Below are positions 24,450-37,532 of a stretch of DNA of 64,000 nucleotides, piece after piece; within the stretch, counting starts at the first letter, position 1, and the number at the start of each line of letters is the position of its first letter. This stretch comes from Mya arenaria (taxonomy: Eukaryota; Mollusca; Bivalvia; Myida; Myidae), in contig NC_069130.1 in NCBI RefSeq assembly GCF_026914265.1, positions 45,779,929 to 45,843,928 on the forward strand. Direction: 5' to 3'. A program made the position numbers and the translations under genes. Under the pieces are notes generated by a model. That model did not search any database. It saw nothing but the letters and a program-made list of their open reading frames with translations, and was not told the DNA's origin.

Positions 24450-25640
24450 ATTAACTTTCTAGTCTATGTGAGGAACAAGCTGGATTAAGGAAAGAGTACA
24501 GAACTGATTATATCTTCTCACTAAAATGATTTTTACCTTGCTAAAAATAAAAAAAAATGTATTGTGTATTTAAAGATTATAAAAAGGCGTTGGACTCTGT
24601 TAATCGTCTAGCTCTTTAGAGGAAATAAGTGAATACAAATATCAATGGAAAATGTCTAAGAATTATATATATTAATATGTACTGTATTTCAAAATCGTGT
24701 GTTAAAGTGGATAATACTTCATCTAATTTCTTTACAAGTAATGTTAAGTGTACGTTAAGTGAAAACATGTAACCAATACTTTTTCCTGTTTCTTAATGAT
24801 TTAAAACAATTTATTTGTAGTAAATTTAAAGGATTTTCCACTTCGTCAATGGCTATGCTGGACAGTTGTTAAAGCATAATGCCAGTCTGATCTACAGAAT
24901 GCTTTTGATGCTATGAATGAATACTGCGTGTTGTGGGGTCTGTGTGTTAATGCATCCTAATTCAAAGTTATAATACTTAGCAATTCGAAAGCGATTGCAT
25001 CACAGATTAAGTCTAGAGTTTCATGCTATAAGGGTAAGATTTTGAATGCCAAAGTTGACAAAATAAGTAATTTATTGTATGATACGGCTTTTAATCTACA
25101 TAATGCTGGCTCTTTTTAATTTCCTTGGATTGATTATGTTAAATCCTCACTTGATTATGTTGGTATATTAGAATACTTTACGTCTCAAAATGCTGTCAGT
25201 ATACTTCATTTAAGATCATTGTTAAAGTTCAGAACGTTTGATTTTTTAAGCTGGAACAAAACCATTCTAAATTCTAAAGTGTTTAGTATGTGGTGTATAA
25301 ATTGTATAAAACACAAAATATATTTTAGGACTATCTTAACATTATACCTTTAATTTTAGCTTTAATTCTATGTTAATTTAACTTTGAATGAAGAATTACT
25401 AATAGAAAAAGGACGATTTTTTTATTATAAAGATTAAATCAACGTACATGTATTTGTAGTTTACATAGTTATAGCTCGTTGGGTGATGAATATCATTATT
25501 TAATGGAATGTAATTACTTTTACATGAAAGAAAAAAAAAATAACAATTTCTATGTTAAGCACCCAAATATTTACAAATATCAAATATTGTTGAACTTTAA
25601 GGATAGAACTATAGAGGTAACCTTTTTTGTAAATTATTTT
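24450..25640 (+). pseudogene. decayed LINE reverse transcriptase
   Basis: Relic of a non-LTR retrotransposon reverse transcriptase, read in broken frames. Around 24470-24510 the translation gives EEQAGLRKEYRTDYIF, the conserved motif upstream of the catalytic palm; around 24560-24605 YCVFKDYKKALDSVNR matches the palm A motif region; around 24885-24960 SDLQNAFDAMNEYC matches the stretch after the YxDD box, whose own residues are lost. Near 25490 EYHYLMEC marks the cysteine/histidine-rich C-terminal tail. Frameshifts and stops throughout show it is dead. I cannot place the clade. Confidence 0.75.
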
Positions 25641-26399
25641 GGCCAAATTTAATTAATTATATTCTCCGTAACACAAGCTAATAATAACACCAAATTCTTT
25701 AAAAATACTTTTCACTTTTTTCATGATTCACTTATGTATAATATGTTAAACTGTAGTTAAAATGTTTTGTTTACAAAAGATTATTCGTTCCATGTACAAA
25801 TCACATGCATATGCTATTCCTGTGTTATGAAATAACTTGAATCTCTAAGCAGTGATCTCCGTAGTCGAGCAGAGCAGATCTCTTCCACAAAATGAATTTT
25901 ATATATTTATTTTTTTATTGATTAACTTATCATCATAATATTTTGTTAAAAACCTTAAATTGAATAAAAAAGAAGGAAATATTTCGGGGAAAAATCTATG
26001 TTTCGATTGTAGTTAGGCTATTTATTTTAGCGTCTCGTGATATTTGCTTGAAAGAGTTGCATCCCTTGTAAACACACTTATTATGTACGACAAACATAAG
26101 AACTGTGCTGAATAGATATAAGTTCCGAATATTAATCCCATTAAAACTTCGTTTTTTTTAAATGACATGTTTTGTCTTATTTACAAACTCAATTTCGATG
26201 CACTGACTACCTGACCAGAAACATGAATAAATAAACACTTTGAAAGATGTATATACACATACATATTCAATTATCTTGGCGTTCAATCAAATTACAATGG
26301 CATTTGTTTTCAAAAACAAAGAAGTCTCGTGTGGATCAGGCTAGGATGGCAATGTTTTCTGTAGTAAGTAAAGTTCAGATTGAATTTATATCACATAAA
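25641..26399. other. non-coding between LINE relics
   Basis: AT-rich; possibly more LINE 3' sequence but not recognisable. Confidence 0.35.
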
Positions 26400-26790
26400 T
26401 AATGAATGTACAGGTTAAGAATGTCAAGTCATATGTTGAGCATCGAAACAGGTAGATGGCAATTTTAAGCCAGTCGCAACACCCTATAATGAAAGAAGGA
26501 AAATGCATATTTTGTAACACTCTTGAAAACGAATATCACTTTTTACTTGAATGTCCATTGTATGCTGAACTTCGAAAAATGTACATCCAACCATATTACT
26601 TTAAAAGACGAAATATGTTTAAGTTTATTGAGTTGAGGACATCTCAAAAAGCTGTTGTTAATAGGAATTTGGCGATGTATGTGTATAAAGCGTTTGAATT
26701 ACGAAAATTTTTCATATGTATTAGGAGTAGAAAACATATCGTATTTTCGCTGTTAATACATCATGTCTTACGACCTATGACTTAGTTGTT
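26400..26790 (+). pseudogene. LINE C-terminal fragment
   Basis: 3' end of a non-LTR retrotransposon second open frame. The frame 26456-26785 has CxxC (IFCNTL) followed by NEYHFLLECPLYAELRKMY, the zinc-knuckle-like tail of animal LINE reverse transcriptases; just upstream, in another frame, MLSIETGRW continues the homology. It resembles the fragment at 39612-40193 and the motif near 25490. 5' truncated and without catalytic parts. Confidence 0.75.
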
Positions 26791-28364
26791 TAATAATGTA
26801 CCCTTTATAATGTGTATACTCATGGACATATTGTCTAATGTATTATGAAATAAACTACAATTCATCAATAATCATAACACATAACGGAATAAAAAAAAAT
26901 ATGATGTAGCCAATACAAATCATGGAAAATAAATGCCATGTCCTTCACTAAACATAGTAGACAGACTGCTGATTCTATTTTTTTGGCAATTTAGAATGAA
27001 TTATGACAATGATAAAGAAGTTGTTTTTATAAGTACAGAAAAACATATTAAAACAACTAATTGATTTCACAAATACAAACAAAATAAACAAACATTGAAA
27101 TTAGGGTATGTTAACACAGTGATGGACATATATTACATATGCGGTAAAAATAAGCCATTGGCCTGCTGAGAAAATGTAGGTGTAACAGTACAGTCTTTTA
27201 CACAGTTACTCGAATATGGTCGCTGAGCATAAATGATCGGAAACGTGACATCATTTAGCAATTTTTCAAATGCTTTTCAACAACTATCCTACTGTTTTGC
27301 TGTGAATGATAAACTTAAAATTTTGCAAAAGTCATTGCCTATTTGTATCGTTTGAACGAAAACATATCAAAATATGTTCTGCCATGAATACTTTACATCA
27401 GAACATACTTAGTTAAATAAATTCAGTTTTAAATTTACTAAGAACTTGAGCCAGAGTCCAGAAATTTTTTAGTTGCTTACGATATATTAGACTAAACTTC
27501 AATGTACATGATACCACCTTCCTTCTTTTGCTCCCTTTTTTCATTCCCTTTTCCATTTATGTATACCCATGACCCTTATTCCCCCCCCTCTTTTATCCTT
27601 CTCTATCCCCCTCTTCCCCGTCCCTTCTTCCATGGTCATTAGTCTGGTCCAGTATACATTAAGTGAAGTTTCTTTGATAAGAAATTTGTTTTAATAATAA
27701 GCGCAGAATAAAAAGTTATACCAAATTTATTGTTTCCAAATAAATCCACAGAAGTCTTAGTCTAAACGTTGAAATAAGGATTTGTTTTAAAAACATACTA
27801 ATATGTTTTATATGTGATTTATTTAAGGTGAAAAGACATAAATCTACGCAAACTGTCTAGCCTAAAAGGTGCGCACGATCAGACTGACGAACGGATGCCT
27901 GTTATCTATATGGTCATCTAATGTATGCATTAATCTAGAAGTCTGCAAAATTTCCTCTATCTATCTATCCTTGGGTTTTTAATAAATTTCTCTACGCTTA
28001 TTTGAAAAACCGGCATCATGACCATCTCAAGTATAACAATATGCCGTCTCCCGGGGTTCATTTCGCTCGTTCGTAAATATAAAGATACACTGCCAAAAAT
28101 GTTATTTCACATACCATATGTATCATTATACTCATATTTATTATTTATGCTGAACCCATACAATAAACATACTTAAATGTACCTACATATTCACTTAGTC
28201 TTTACATTGAAGCATAACAGGCGACAGATACGTTAGCAACACGGACTTCAAAATCTATCATAATGCCGTTTACCAACGCAGGTAAGTTGCTAATTATAAT
28301 GCCTTCATTTCAATCCCGATTATTTCAAGTGCAAATTGTTGAAGTATAATAGTGTTCTCTTGGT
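26791..28364. other. non-coding
   Basis: No gene. Contains a pyrimidine-rich strand between about 27518 and 27635 (runs of C and T, few purines). A reverse GT-rich hairpin or protein was not seen. Confidence 0.4.
27518..27635. repeat. polypyrimidine tract
   Basis: Roughly 115 bp in which the plus strand is mostly C and T ('ccttccttcttttgctccc', 'ttcccccccctcttttatcc'). Such tracts can form triplexes; function unknown. Confidence 0.7.
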
Positions 28365-29360
28365 ACGCATAACAAGTGTGGTCCATGCTAAGCAATACAT
28401 TTCTAGCCCATGGTAAACATTGTAATGGTGACCAATCGTACGCATAACACTTGTGGCCAATGCTACGCAATATATTTATAGCCCATGGTACGCATTGTAA
28501 TGGTGACCAATCGTACGCATAACAATGGTGGCCCATGATACGCAATACATTTCTAGCCCATGGTAAGCATTGCAATGGTGACCAATCGTACGCATAACAA
28601 TGGTGGCCCATGATACGCAATATATTTGTAGCCCATGGTAAGCATTGCAATGGTGACCAATCTTACGCATAACAATGGTGGCCCATGATACGCAATACAT
28701 TTCTAGCCCATGGTAAGCATTGCAATGGTGACCAATCGTACGCATAACAATGGTGGCCCATGATACGCAATACATTTCTAGCCCATGGTAAGCATTGCAA
28801 TGGTGACCTATTGTACGCATAACAATGATGGCCCATGCTACGCAATACATTTCTAGCCCATGGTAAACATTGTAATGGTGAACAATCGTACGCATTGCAA
28901 TGGTGGCCTATGCTACGCAACACATTTGTAGCCCATGGTAAGCATTGCAATAGTGACCAATCTTACGCATTGCAATGGTGACCCATGCTACGCAACACAT
29001 TTCTAGCCCATGGTAAGCATTGCAATAGTGACCAATCGTACGCATTGCAATGGTGACCCATGCTACGCAATACATTTGTAGCCCATGGTAAGCATTGCAA
29101 TGGTGACCAAGTGTGCGCATAACAATGGTGGCCCATGCTACGCAATACATTTCTAGCCCATGGTAAGCATTGCAATGGTGACCAATCTTACGCATTGCAA
29201 TGGTGACCCATGCTACGCAACACATTTCTAGCCCATGGTAAGCATTGCAATAGTGACCAATCGTACGCATTGCAATGGTGACCCATGCTACGCAATACAT
29301 TTGTAGCCCATGGTAAGCATTGTAATGGTGACCAATCGTACGCATTACAATGGTGGCCCA
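28365..29360. repeat. higher-order satellite, 25 within 75 within 225 bp
   Basis: The basic 25-bp monomer starts GCATTGCAATGGTGACC or variants. Three monomer types (GCATTGCAATGGTGACCAAT.., GCATAACAATGGTGGCCC.., GCAATACATTTCTAGCCC..) alternate to give a 75-bp unit, about 13 copies. Within 28956-29340 units recur at 225 bp: 'accaatcttacgcattgc' lies at 28956 and 29181. Open frames of up to 145 codons on the minus strand come from 75 being a multiple of three. Confidence 0.92.
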
Positions 29361-30035
29361 TGGTACGTATCAGAATAATGTCGCATGGTACGCATGAAGA
29401 ATTGGCCCGTGTTATACATTTCAATGGCGGTACGCATCAGAATTGTGACCCATGGTCCGCATTACAATGTTGGCCCAAGATACGCACCGCAATAGTGTCC
29501 CAAGTACAAATAACAAATTTGTCCCATGAAATGCATTTCAATTGTGACCTGCGGTTTGCATCATGATTGAGACCCATGATCCGCATAACAATGTTGTCCA
29601 AAGATTCGCATCGCTATAGTGTCCCACATTACACATATTACAAATTTGTCCCATTCTATGCATTTCAATTGTGACCCGCGGTACGCATCATGATTAAGAC
29701 CCATGGTCCGCATTAATATGTTGCCAAAGGGCGCATCGCAATTGTGTCGCACGAAAAGCATTATAATGTTGGCCCGTGTTATACATTTCAATGGTACGCA
29801 TCGAAATTGTGACCCAAGGTCTGCATTACAATGTTGGCCAAAGCTACGCATCACATAAGTGTCGCTTGGAGCGCATTACAATTGTGGCCCGTGTTACGCA
29901 TTTCAATGGTGACCCGTGACACGCATCATAAGTGTTACCCATGGTAAGCATTATAATATTGGCCCAAGGTACGCATTCCAATATTGGCATGTGGTTCACA
30001 TTACAATAGTTGTTGCCCGAGTTACGCATTTCTGA
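29361..30035. repeat. diverged 25-bp monomer satellite
   Basis: Continues the preceding array as single 25-bp monomers ('gcattacaatgttggccc' and variants) without the 75-bp order, with small indels and much more divergence. This is the usual picture of old array edges. Confidence 0.85.
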
Positions 30036-30330
30036 AAACTGAGAAAAGCTTTTTTTTTCAAATCTGCAGATGATGAATTTCAGTCCATTTTATTTACAAA
30101 CTATTGATGTAGTTAAACATCAACCTTTTGAATGGTAATAAATTAAGAAGAGTGCGCAACCTAAAATGAAAATTATTCTGATGTAATGGTTATATATATA
30201 TATAGTGAAACAGAAACAGAATAAGAACATTATTTTAAACTTATTCATTTTACAACGAATGTGAAATAAGTTCTATCAGCATTTTATAAACACTCTTATT
30301 GGTACAATTTTACACGAGGATGTTGTCCTG
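30036..30330. other. non-coding
   Basis: AT-rich flank of the satellite; short AT run near 30190. Confidence 0.4.
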
Positions 30331-30332
30331 TG

Positions 30333-30474
30333 TTGTTTTGGAAATCCGAGGACCCGGAGTAAACCCACTTGTCCGGCTTGGTGACCACTTACCAAACTCA
30401 CATGCGCCCACGGTTGTAACCGAAACCGGGACGCCTGGTGAGAAATGAATGCGCTATCCACTGCGCTAACCGAA
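30333..30474 (-). mobile_element. tRNA-derived SINE
   Basis: On the minus strand it starts CGGTTAGCGCAGTGGATAGC, a polymerase III A box, with a B-box-like CGGTTTCGGTTAC about 45 bp on. This tRNA-like head is followed by a body with 'gggtttactccgggtcc', which recalls the conserved central domain found in widespread metazoan SINE superfamilies. I cannot say which. No coding capacity. Confidence 0.7.
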
Positions 30475-31350
30475 ACAAATATATGACTGTGTTTGCCTGG
30501 CTGCCGTTACATAAAGTAGTATTGTTTATAAGGTAAATATATTTCTAGCATGACATGTTTATGGAACGTAGTAAGTGTTTGTGATATTCAAATGACCAAT
30601 AGACATTGTCGGACGCATAGGCATGCTTTTATATTTTGGTAGATGAGGTTTACAGCCTTTATTGGCAGCTCTATACTTGATTTAGTATGCAATAACTTCT
30701 AAAAGGCTGATTGAAACTATTCATACAGCTCAATGTTGTTTTATGAACTGTACAAATGCTATCCACAGCAGTCTAATATATAACTTCATTGACAATATCC
30801 ACTTTTGCTTGACTGCTTGCTTAGCGCATAGCTTAGAAAGCTAATTTCTTCATAATTCTATAATACTATAACGAACAAGCACTTGACTTAACTTTACTTT
30901 TTATAACAATCATCTTACTGTCACTAAATAATACCACGAACCATGCAAGGACAAAAACAACACGCTGAAGTACAATAGACACTGATAGCGTAAACATGAG
31001 ATATTGTTATAAAAAAATGTTTGGGCCACTAGTTTTTTTGCACTGGTCTAAAACATCAATATAACCGTTAAACCTTTTGGTTCACAGTAAAATGACTTGA
31101 ATTAAAATATAACTGTCGACGAGTATATTTGCTCATTTCATCTTCAACTCGAATACTACAAGAGAACATTCTGAGAACATGTTGACAAAATAAGACAATA
31201 TAGTAGAGAAAACATTTGTTTTCTATGCCTTATTTCCCACAACAAATCATTGAAATTCAAATTCAGTCAACACAATTGAAAGGTACAACAGAATGGGTTT
31301 ACTGGAATACTGGATGAATACTGGAAACAGTAATTAATTATATTGCAACA
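30475..31350. other. non-coding, 3' of receptor C
   Basis: No gene or clear repeat recognised. The conserved 3' flank seen beside B and D is not visible here. Confidence 0.4.
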
Positions 31351-33116
31351 TCAAACTTGTGTCGCCTTTTCGTCTTCAATCATTGCCAAAAATGATTCCC
31401 TTTCGCATTTCCGGTATTGTTTCCTAGCTAATACCACTGCTGCTTGCTGAAGGTGATCATTTATTTTGTTCTCGAATAGTTCTTGCTTAGACTTCAATAT
31501 CTGACTACTTCTAAACATAAGGAGATAAACTACCAAGTTGAGAATACCCCCAAGGTTGGTAAATACGACCCCGATGTAGTTAAAAATAACCGGTATTTCC
31601 AATGGACTGTCCACAAACAATGACCAAACACCGAAAAGTCCAAAACACCAACATTGAATTACGAATGCCAGAACAAACATTGACATCCCCTTTGCGGCTT
31701 TAATGTGTCTTCTAACAGCTTTCGTATTTGAGCCGATGACTTGCTTGCGGTTTATTGCATCGCTGCGAATCCTGATGAAGTTAAGTATGTAGAGCACGAT
31801 GTTGATAACCAGGATCACTGGTACTGGGATTGTAGTGAGGACCATATTTGCTACGTGGCCATTGATAGCGTCGTAATAGCATCTGAAAATATATGTTCCA
31901 ACTGTAAATTAAGCATGTAACATAGTTGTGTACCATGCATTTCAAATTTCATTTAATGTTGCTTGTGTATTAATAATTTGCACGCTTGATTGGCATTTGT
32001 TTTACAGATTGTATGCTAAGAAATTACTTACACATTTTGCTAATACAAAATATATGACTATATATATATACAAGATTATTTAATATCTATAACAATTATA
32101 TTTATTTACACCTTAGCTTCCATTCCTTAAATGAACTGCATTTTGCCTTTAGGTTATTTGCGAATATTTACCGATTAACCAAGATTATCGGATGTGTTCG
32201 GATCGCGAATCATCGCATAACAATAAACATGCAAATTGAAACATATTTTTCTTGTTATTCTTTGTATTGTATCAGCAGGCCCCAAACTAAAATCAACACA
32301 ATAAAAATGTTAATTTAATTTGTTTTCAGTAGTGATTCCGAAGATTTCAGATTTTTTTATAACTATTCTCGAATGAAATGAACTGTTGGTGTAAAAAGAA
32401 GTAATTTTGCGTGATATATGTCATTAACCGGATATTAACGCAGTTGGGTTTGTTTAAGTACGGAGTTCGGACTCCACATACTTTAACCAGCCCATTTGCA
32501 ATCATACCCCGATAATGACATCAATCTCGCAATTCAAAAAGTATGCAAACGATAACGGTGAAATTTAAAAGTGACTTGTGCATTTGACTTACGAAACTCC
32601 CATCGGCCCGAACTGCTCATACGTGGCTGCAACAGTTGCCCCAGTGAAGGGGACCACAAACGCCCAGATCAGCAACCTGCTGTCATACTTGCCGAAGGAA
32701 AATTTCTTATTCAGGAACATCATGACGAAGACGTTGACAGCCACGACATTCACGATGAGAATCTGGGCAACAACAAAGAGAGTCATGATAAATCCGTAAA
32801 ATGCACACAGCTCTTTGGGTCTCACGTGATCCAAAGAGAACAGAATCTGTAGATGGTCAATCAAATGAGAGGCACAGAACATCCCATCGCAAGTTGAAAT
32901 GTAGACGACAAGCCTCTCTCCTTTAGACCACTTAGTAAAAAACTCACCAGCATTGCGACGCTTGAAGAACAGAACAATGGTGGCAACTGCACAGCTGAGA
33001 CTCGCGAGTAAGCATACAATTGCGGGTATGTGTATATAGTAAAACATTTCATTAGCCAACCAGTAAACTGGAAGATCAAATAATTCTGGCTTTGTCGTGC
33101 TATTTGGCACCATCAT
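31351..33116 (-). CDS. seven-transmembrane receptor C (two exons)
   Basis: Predicted G protein-coupled receptor of 351 residues: exon 1 33116-32593, exon 2 31882-31351; intron 710 bp with GTAAGTC donor and TTTTCAG acceptor. The N terminus MMVPNSTTKPE has an NST glycosylation sequon; nine residues present in the other copies before the PVY motif are missing here, shortening the extracellular tail. TM2 Asp (STCDG), TM3 Cys (KELC), loop-2 Cys right after the splice, TM6 QCWCF instead of QWWCF, and TM7 NLVVY are seen. The C-terminal tail differs most from the other copies and ends EKATQV. A splice-acceptor-like TTATTCAG precedes GTGGCC about 57 bp upstream of the start, shared with D and E, which suggests a non-coding first exon. 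Ligand unknown. Confidence 0.82.
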
Positions 33117-33199
33117 CTCTAAGTGCTGCAATAAAACTAAAGCTATACAAACGGAACGTTCAATTGCGGCCACCTGAATAAATGAGCTATTTGGAACTG

Positions 33200-36100
33200 C
33201 TTTTACACTACGGGAAGTTTTTGTGATGTATCTACATGTGAAATGTACTATTAGAAATTATAAAAGTATAAACAGCTGTTATTGAGTGGCAGAATGCGAC
33301 CTGACTTTATAACAAAACATTCAATTGTGGTTTTGTCGTTTTCTTAATTATAGACATTTATTTAGACAAGGGAAAGGAAATGTCTGGTTTTTATATTGAG
33401 CTTGTTGACTACAAACATATTGATGCCTTAGAGTGGGAAACACGCATGGAATACATGCATAATGTACTTATCCATTAACAGCGCGGTTACGAACTTAAAT
33501 CGGAAAGCGAAACCTGAAAATCATTGTAGTCGATTAAACCGGTGGACGAGCCTTTATTTTTCACCGCAAAACGAATTTTGGATGGGATTAATATGAGTCA
33601 CTATAGCGGTTAATCCGTCTGTCCATCTGTCAACATCCTGCTGAACTCTAGTCACCTTAAGTCACTTTAGTCACTTTCAACATTTGGTCATTGCACGACA
33701 TCATACTTGGTAGATTTGGTCATTGAACGACATCAAACTTGGTAGATTTGGCAATTGAACGACATCAAACTTGGTAGAATTGGCTATTCAAGGACATCGT
33801 AATTGCAGGATTTATTATAGTGCAAACCGTTGTTTTTTTCTGATCCTTACCTAGCACGATTTGTTATAGTGCAACTGCTTTTATTCTTTGCAAGGGTGTC
33901 AATAGTGGTTCTGCAGTTAACATTTACCATAAAACACAATAGATATATTAGTAGCTATGACTGTTGTTTTCATTTTCTTCATTCATTCATAGTACTGTAA
34001 AGAAAAAAAATTGACACCCACACAAAAATGCACGGACGACATGTTCTTCTTGTGCACTACTAGTAAACTAAAAGTGTACACGTGATGAATTATATACATT
34101 ATAAAATAAGCCAAAATGTACTTTTCTGGTTCAGTCATAGTTGTCTTACTGTATTGGTTTGGTATCACTGATAATACCATTTTAATGACTTTGATTTAAA
34201 CAGTATCTATTTCAAAATAATATTATAATGATATTCATAGTTATAGCATATTCAATATTAAATGGTTGACGGAGGTAATAATATATGAAAAGTAGACAAA
34301 TGAAATATGCACAAAACAAAATAATTTGACAGAATTGAGAAGGAAGTTATGGTAGCTTATACTATGCCTCGCTTCTGTCACTCTTTCAAGCTACATGTAA
34401 TGGTGTAAATGTTAATGATTTATGATGTAATGCCATTTTCATGAATTTTGAAATAAAAACAAACGGTTTCTACAAGTCATATACTGGTCATATTTGTATA
34501 TTCGTGATTAAAAATAATATAAAACAAAATTTATACTTAATATGAATTTCCTTTCAAGCCAACATTTAAAAAATAATGTCTGCATAATGATAGTGTTGTG
34601 TAATGTTTGTTACTAGAATGAGAAACAACATCAATTTCATGATGTGAAGTAATTTATAAGTACATTACAAAGCTATAAATCATTGATTTAAACAACAGGA
34701 AATGATTTTAACTCAATTTCAAAAGAAAGGATCACATTCTAAGTTGATCGAAGTACCATTCTTTTACTCAGTCTTTAGGTGTAAACACTATTAATAACAA
34801 TAAGTTCAGTTAGAACTGTATTTATAAAATATGTCAGCATTGGAGCACAAACACGTTTTCCTTGATGTATACAGAGCATGATATAAAAAAGCAATGTTTT
34901 AGGGCTATCACACTGATTTGAATTATCAAATTATATAACCGAAGCATGCAAGAGAAACGAAAATATGTAAAATATTGCCTTTACATAAGAAGTAAAAGTA
35001 CTACAGAAAAGGAGGACAGTACTTAACATGAGAGTTTTCAATTACTGACAAGTATTAAAAAATGTAATTTAAAAACACACCTACTCTTGAACATTAATGA
35101 AGTCAATTTTTTGTACATTGTAGTTCTGAAACTTAACATGACACATTTACGTAATTATAATACATTATCACTGTCTATATATATAGTTGTTCAGTATCAT
35201 AACACTCGAAGGTGATTTAATAACTTGAAATTATAAAAGTATATTAACTAAATTACAGAAAGGTGATGTCCCTATCATTAATGAACTCTGAATCTTGAGA
35301 TGAAATGCCATGAATCAATATTAAAATTTTGATTTCGTGTTATTATCATTATGCAGAAAAATGATTAAAACAAATGATTTTGATTAAGAAATAAATCCTA
35401 AGATAAAAAATACTTTATATGACATGTATTGCTTGGTAGGCCCAGAAAAGTCCTACTTAGGTCAAGTATGAAGTTGAAAAATATGTTTGAAGGTGACAAA
35501 AGTTCTTACTGAGAACCATATGAGACAACATAGAATGGCTATGGAATAACGAACATTGATTTTTTAAACATACAATATGTGTTACACTTAGACTAATGTC
35601 CCGCATTTTGTACAATCTATGGCCTATGAGCAGTTAAGGTGACATCTTTGTGACTCGAACTACTTGTACCGAACTTTTTTTAAATAAGTAAAATGTGTTT
35701 GAATAGAAGTTGGTATTTATTTAACGGCATTTTTGTTTGCCAACGTCATTTTTGAAGCCCAGCTGTTATTTCATAATTTAAGGGAGACAATCATTGCAGG
35801 CGTATTGAGATTGACCTGTTGACTGTACCTTTGAAATAATTTCCCTTTGACAATTATATATAGTTAGTCCAATCATAAACATATTCCGTGATATTTCATT
35901 GGTCAGATGATTTATGTTCAAACAATACCACCATGTTCAGCATTTCATAAGTTTTGTGGAAAATTTAATTTGATTTTGTGTAAGTTAAGGAAGCTTATAT
36001 GGCAATTATTGTTTTTTAGACTAAATTATGTACTTTCGTAGTGTTGTTTAAGCAGACAATAATTCCGAATTTCGCTAATTGTAATTTAAACATAGTTCAT

Positions 36101-37532
36101 ACTGCGTTCATTGAGGTTAAATGGTCACAACATAGTTTTACAATTTTTTCCCTTAAAATAAATTGTCAAGTACGAATATGTGGTCTAGGATGCCATCTCT
36201 ATTATTTACATGTAACATTGAGAATGCTTCTTCAGACTGATATTTTGTTAAAGTCCGAGTAAAGTACATAATTTATAGTCGTTCTTCTTTGAATTCAGCT
36301 CAATTCAGCGCAATACTTGTTATCAGAAAGAAAACAACAACACATTTATCCGTCAGATATTTACCAGTGTCTGCTATACTAGAACTTTGCGTTCTTTCGG
36401 CCTGACGCAACATGAATTCCGTGAATTTCAAATATTAACGATAACTAACTTATAAGTGAGTGATTATTTTAGGAGAAACACGACAGACGTTTTTGATTAT
36501 TTAAATCAAATTGGTTTGGACTTATTTTTAAGGATTTTTGGTCGTAAATAATTTGTTTAAAGGCTGAAAAAAAATAATCAATTATAATAGTTCTACGCTA
36601 GTTTAAGTGTTTTTGTAAAGGGACGTAACCGATGTTTTATACCCATTTCCCCAATGTCCTTCAAAGGTTCAATTCAAGATGCATTCAAATGGGTTAAAGG
36701 GCAATTTTAATGAGCAATCTTTTTTATATATATTGATTATAGGAAAGAAATATTTTTCGCTCTTCGCTCGCTTCTGGTTTGATAAAAAAAATGACCAACA
36801 ATTTTTAAATTATATTTTTTCGCTCGCTCGCTCTAATTTTTTTTTTTTTTTTTTTTTTTGGGGGGGGGGAATCCGAGGAACGAAATATTAATTTGGTGTT
36901 GCCTAAACAAGGATGCACTCTCTATATTTAAGATTGTGAATGCTACTCCAGACTGATATTTTGTCCGGTTGATGCACATAATATAAATTCGTTATTCCTC
37001 GAATTCAGTTCAATACCTGCAATCACTAAAACATCATGAGTTTCTCGGAGATTTAATATTGTCCCCTGGACTACAACTTTGCGTACTTCCATGCACGATG
37101 AAACAAATTCCTTGAAAAATAAGCGGAAACTTACTTCAAACAGAGTGAATTTTTTAGGAGAAACGCGATATACCTCTTTATTGTCTAGATCAATTGGTTT
37201 TGAACTTAATGTGAAGGAAATGTATGGTTGTTATGTACGTTAAACGCTAAAAATGGCATTTCTTTCCAATCTAAAGTGTTGCTAAGATTACATAAAGATG
37301 TATTGGGAAATGAATTAGTAGTGTATAATATTTACACAATACAAAAATAGGTATGAAAGTGTGAAACATGTGCCTGGAAAACACAAAAAGTGTTGGGTAG
37401 TTAAGGGAAAGATAGCGTTGGTCCTGTTACTGGACAAAAACAACATTTGTTATTGCGCGTTAGTGTTAACATATGAATAAATCCAAAATATTATTATTTT
37501 CATATTTTTGATGAACATGATTAAATATCAAT
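33200..37532. repeat. unit C upstream duplicated segment
   Basis: Non-coding DNA colinear with 42260-47660 (unit D) and 49300-58700 (unit E). Compared with D it lacks about 815 bp (D 45492-46306) and then about 940 bp (D roughly 46400-47345). Contains 32-bp repeats (33665-33790), the intact TTAA site (34258-34261) used by the transposon in E, two older internally duplicated modules (about 36180-36540 and 36920-37500) and a long T then G homopolymer run at 36838-36869. Open frames here are unsupported. Confidence 0.8.
33665..33790. repeat. 32-bp repeat, about four copies
   Basis: Copies of 'ttggtcattgcacgacatca' plus 'tacttggtagat'. The same array is present in units D (about 42640-42760) and E (about 49785-49905). 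Confidence 0.85.

Noticed and set aside
28294..29424. Minus-strand repetitive proteins of 70-145 codons
   Set aside because: Product of the stop-free 75-bp satellite unit; frames end where the array order breaks.
33117..33173. Extended start of receptor C
   Set aside because: The frame opens from GTG, not ATG; MMVPN is conserved in all copies.
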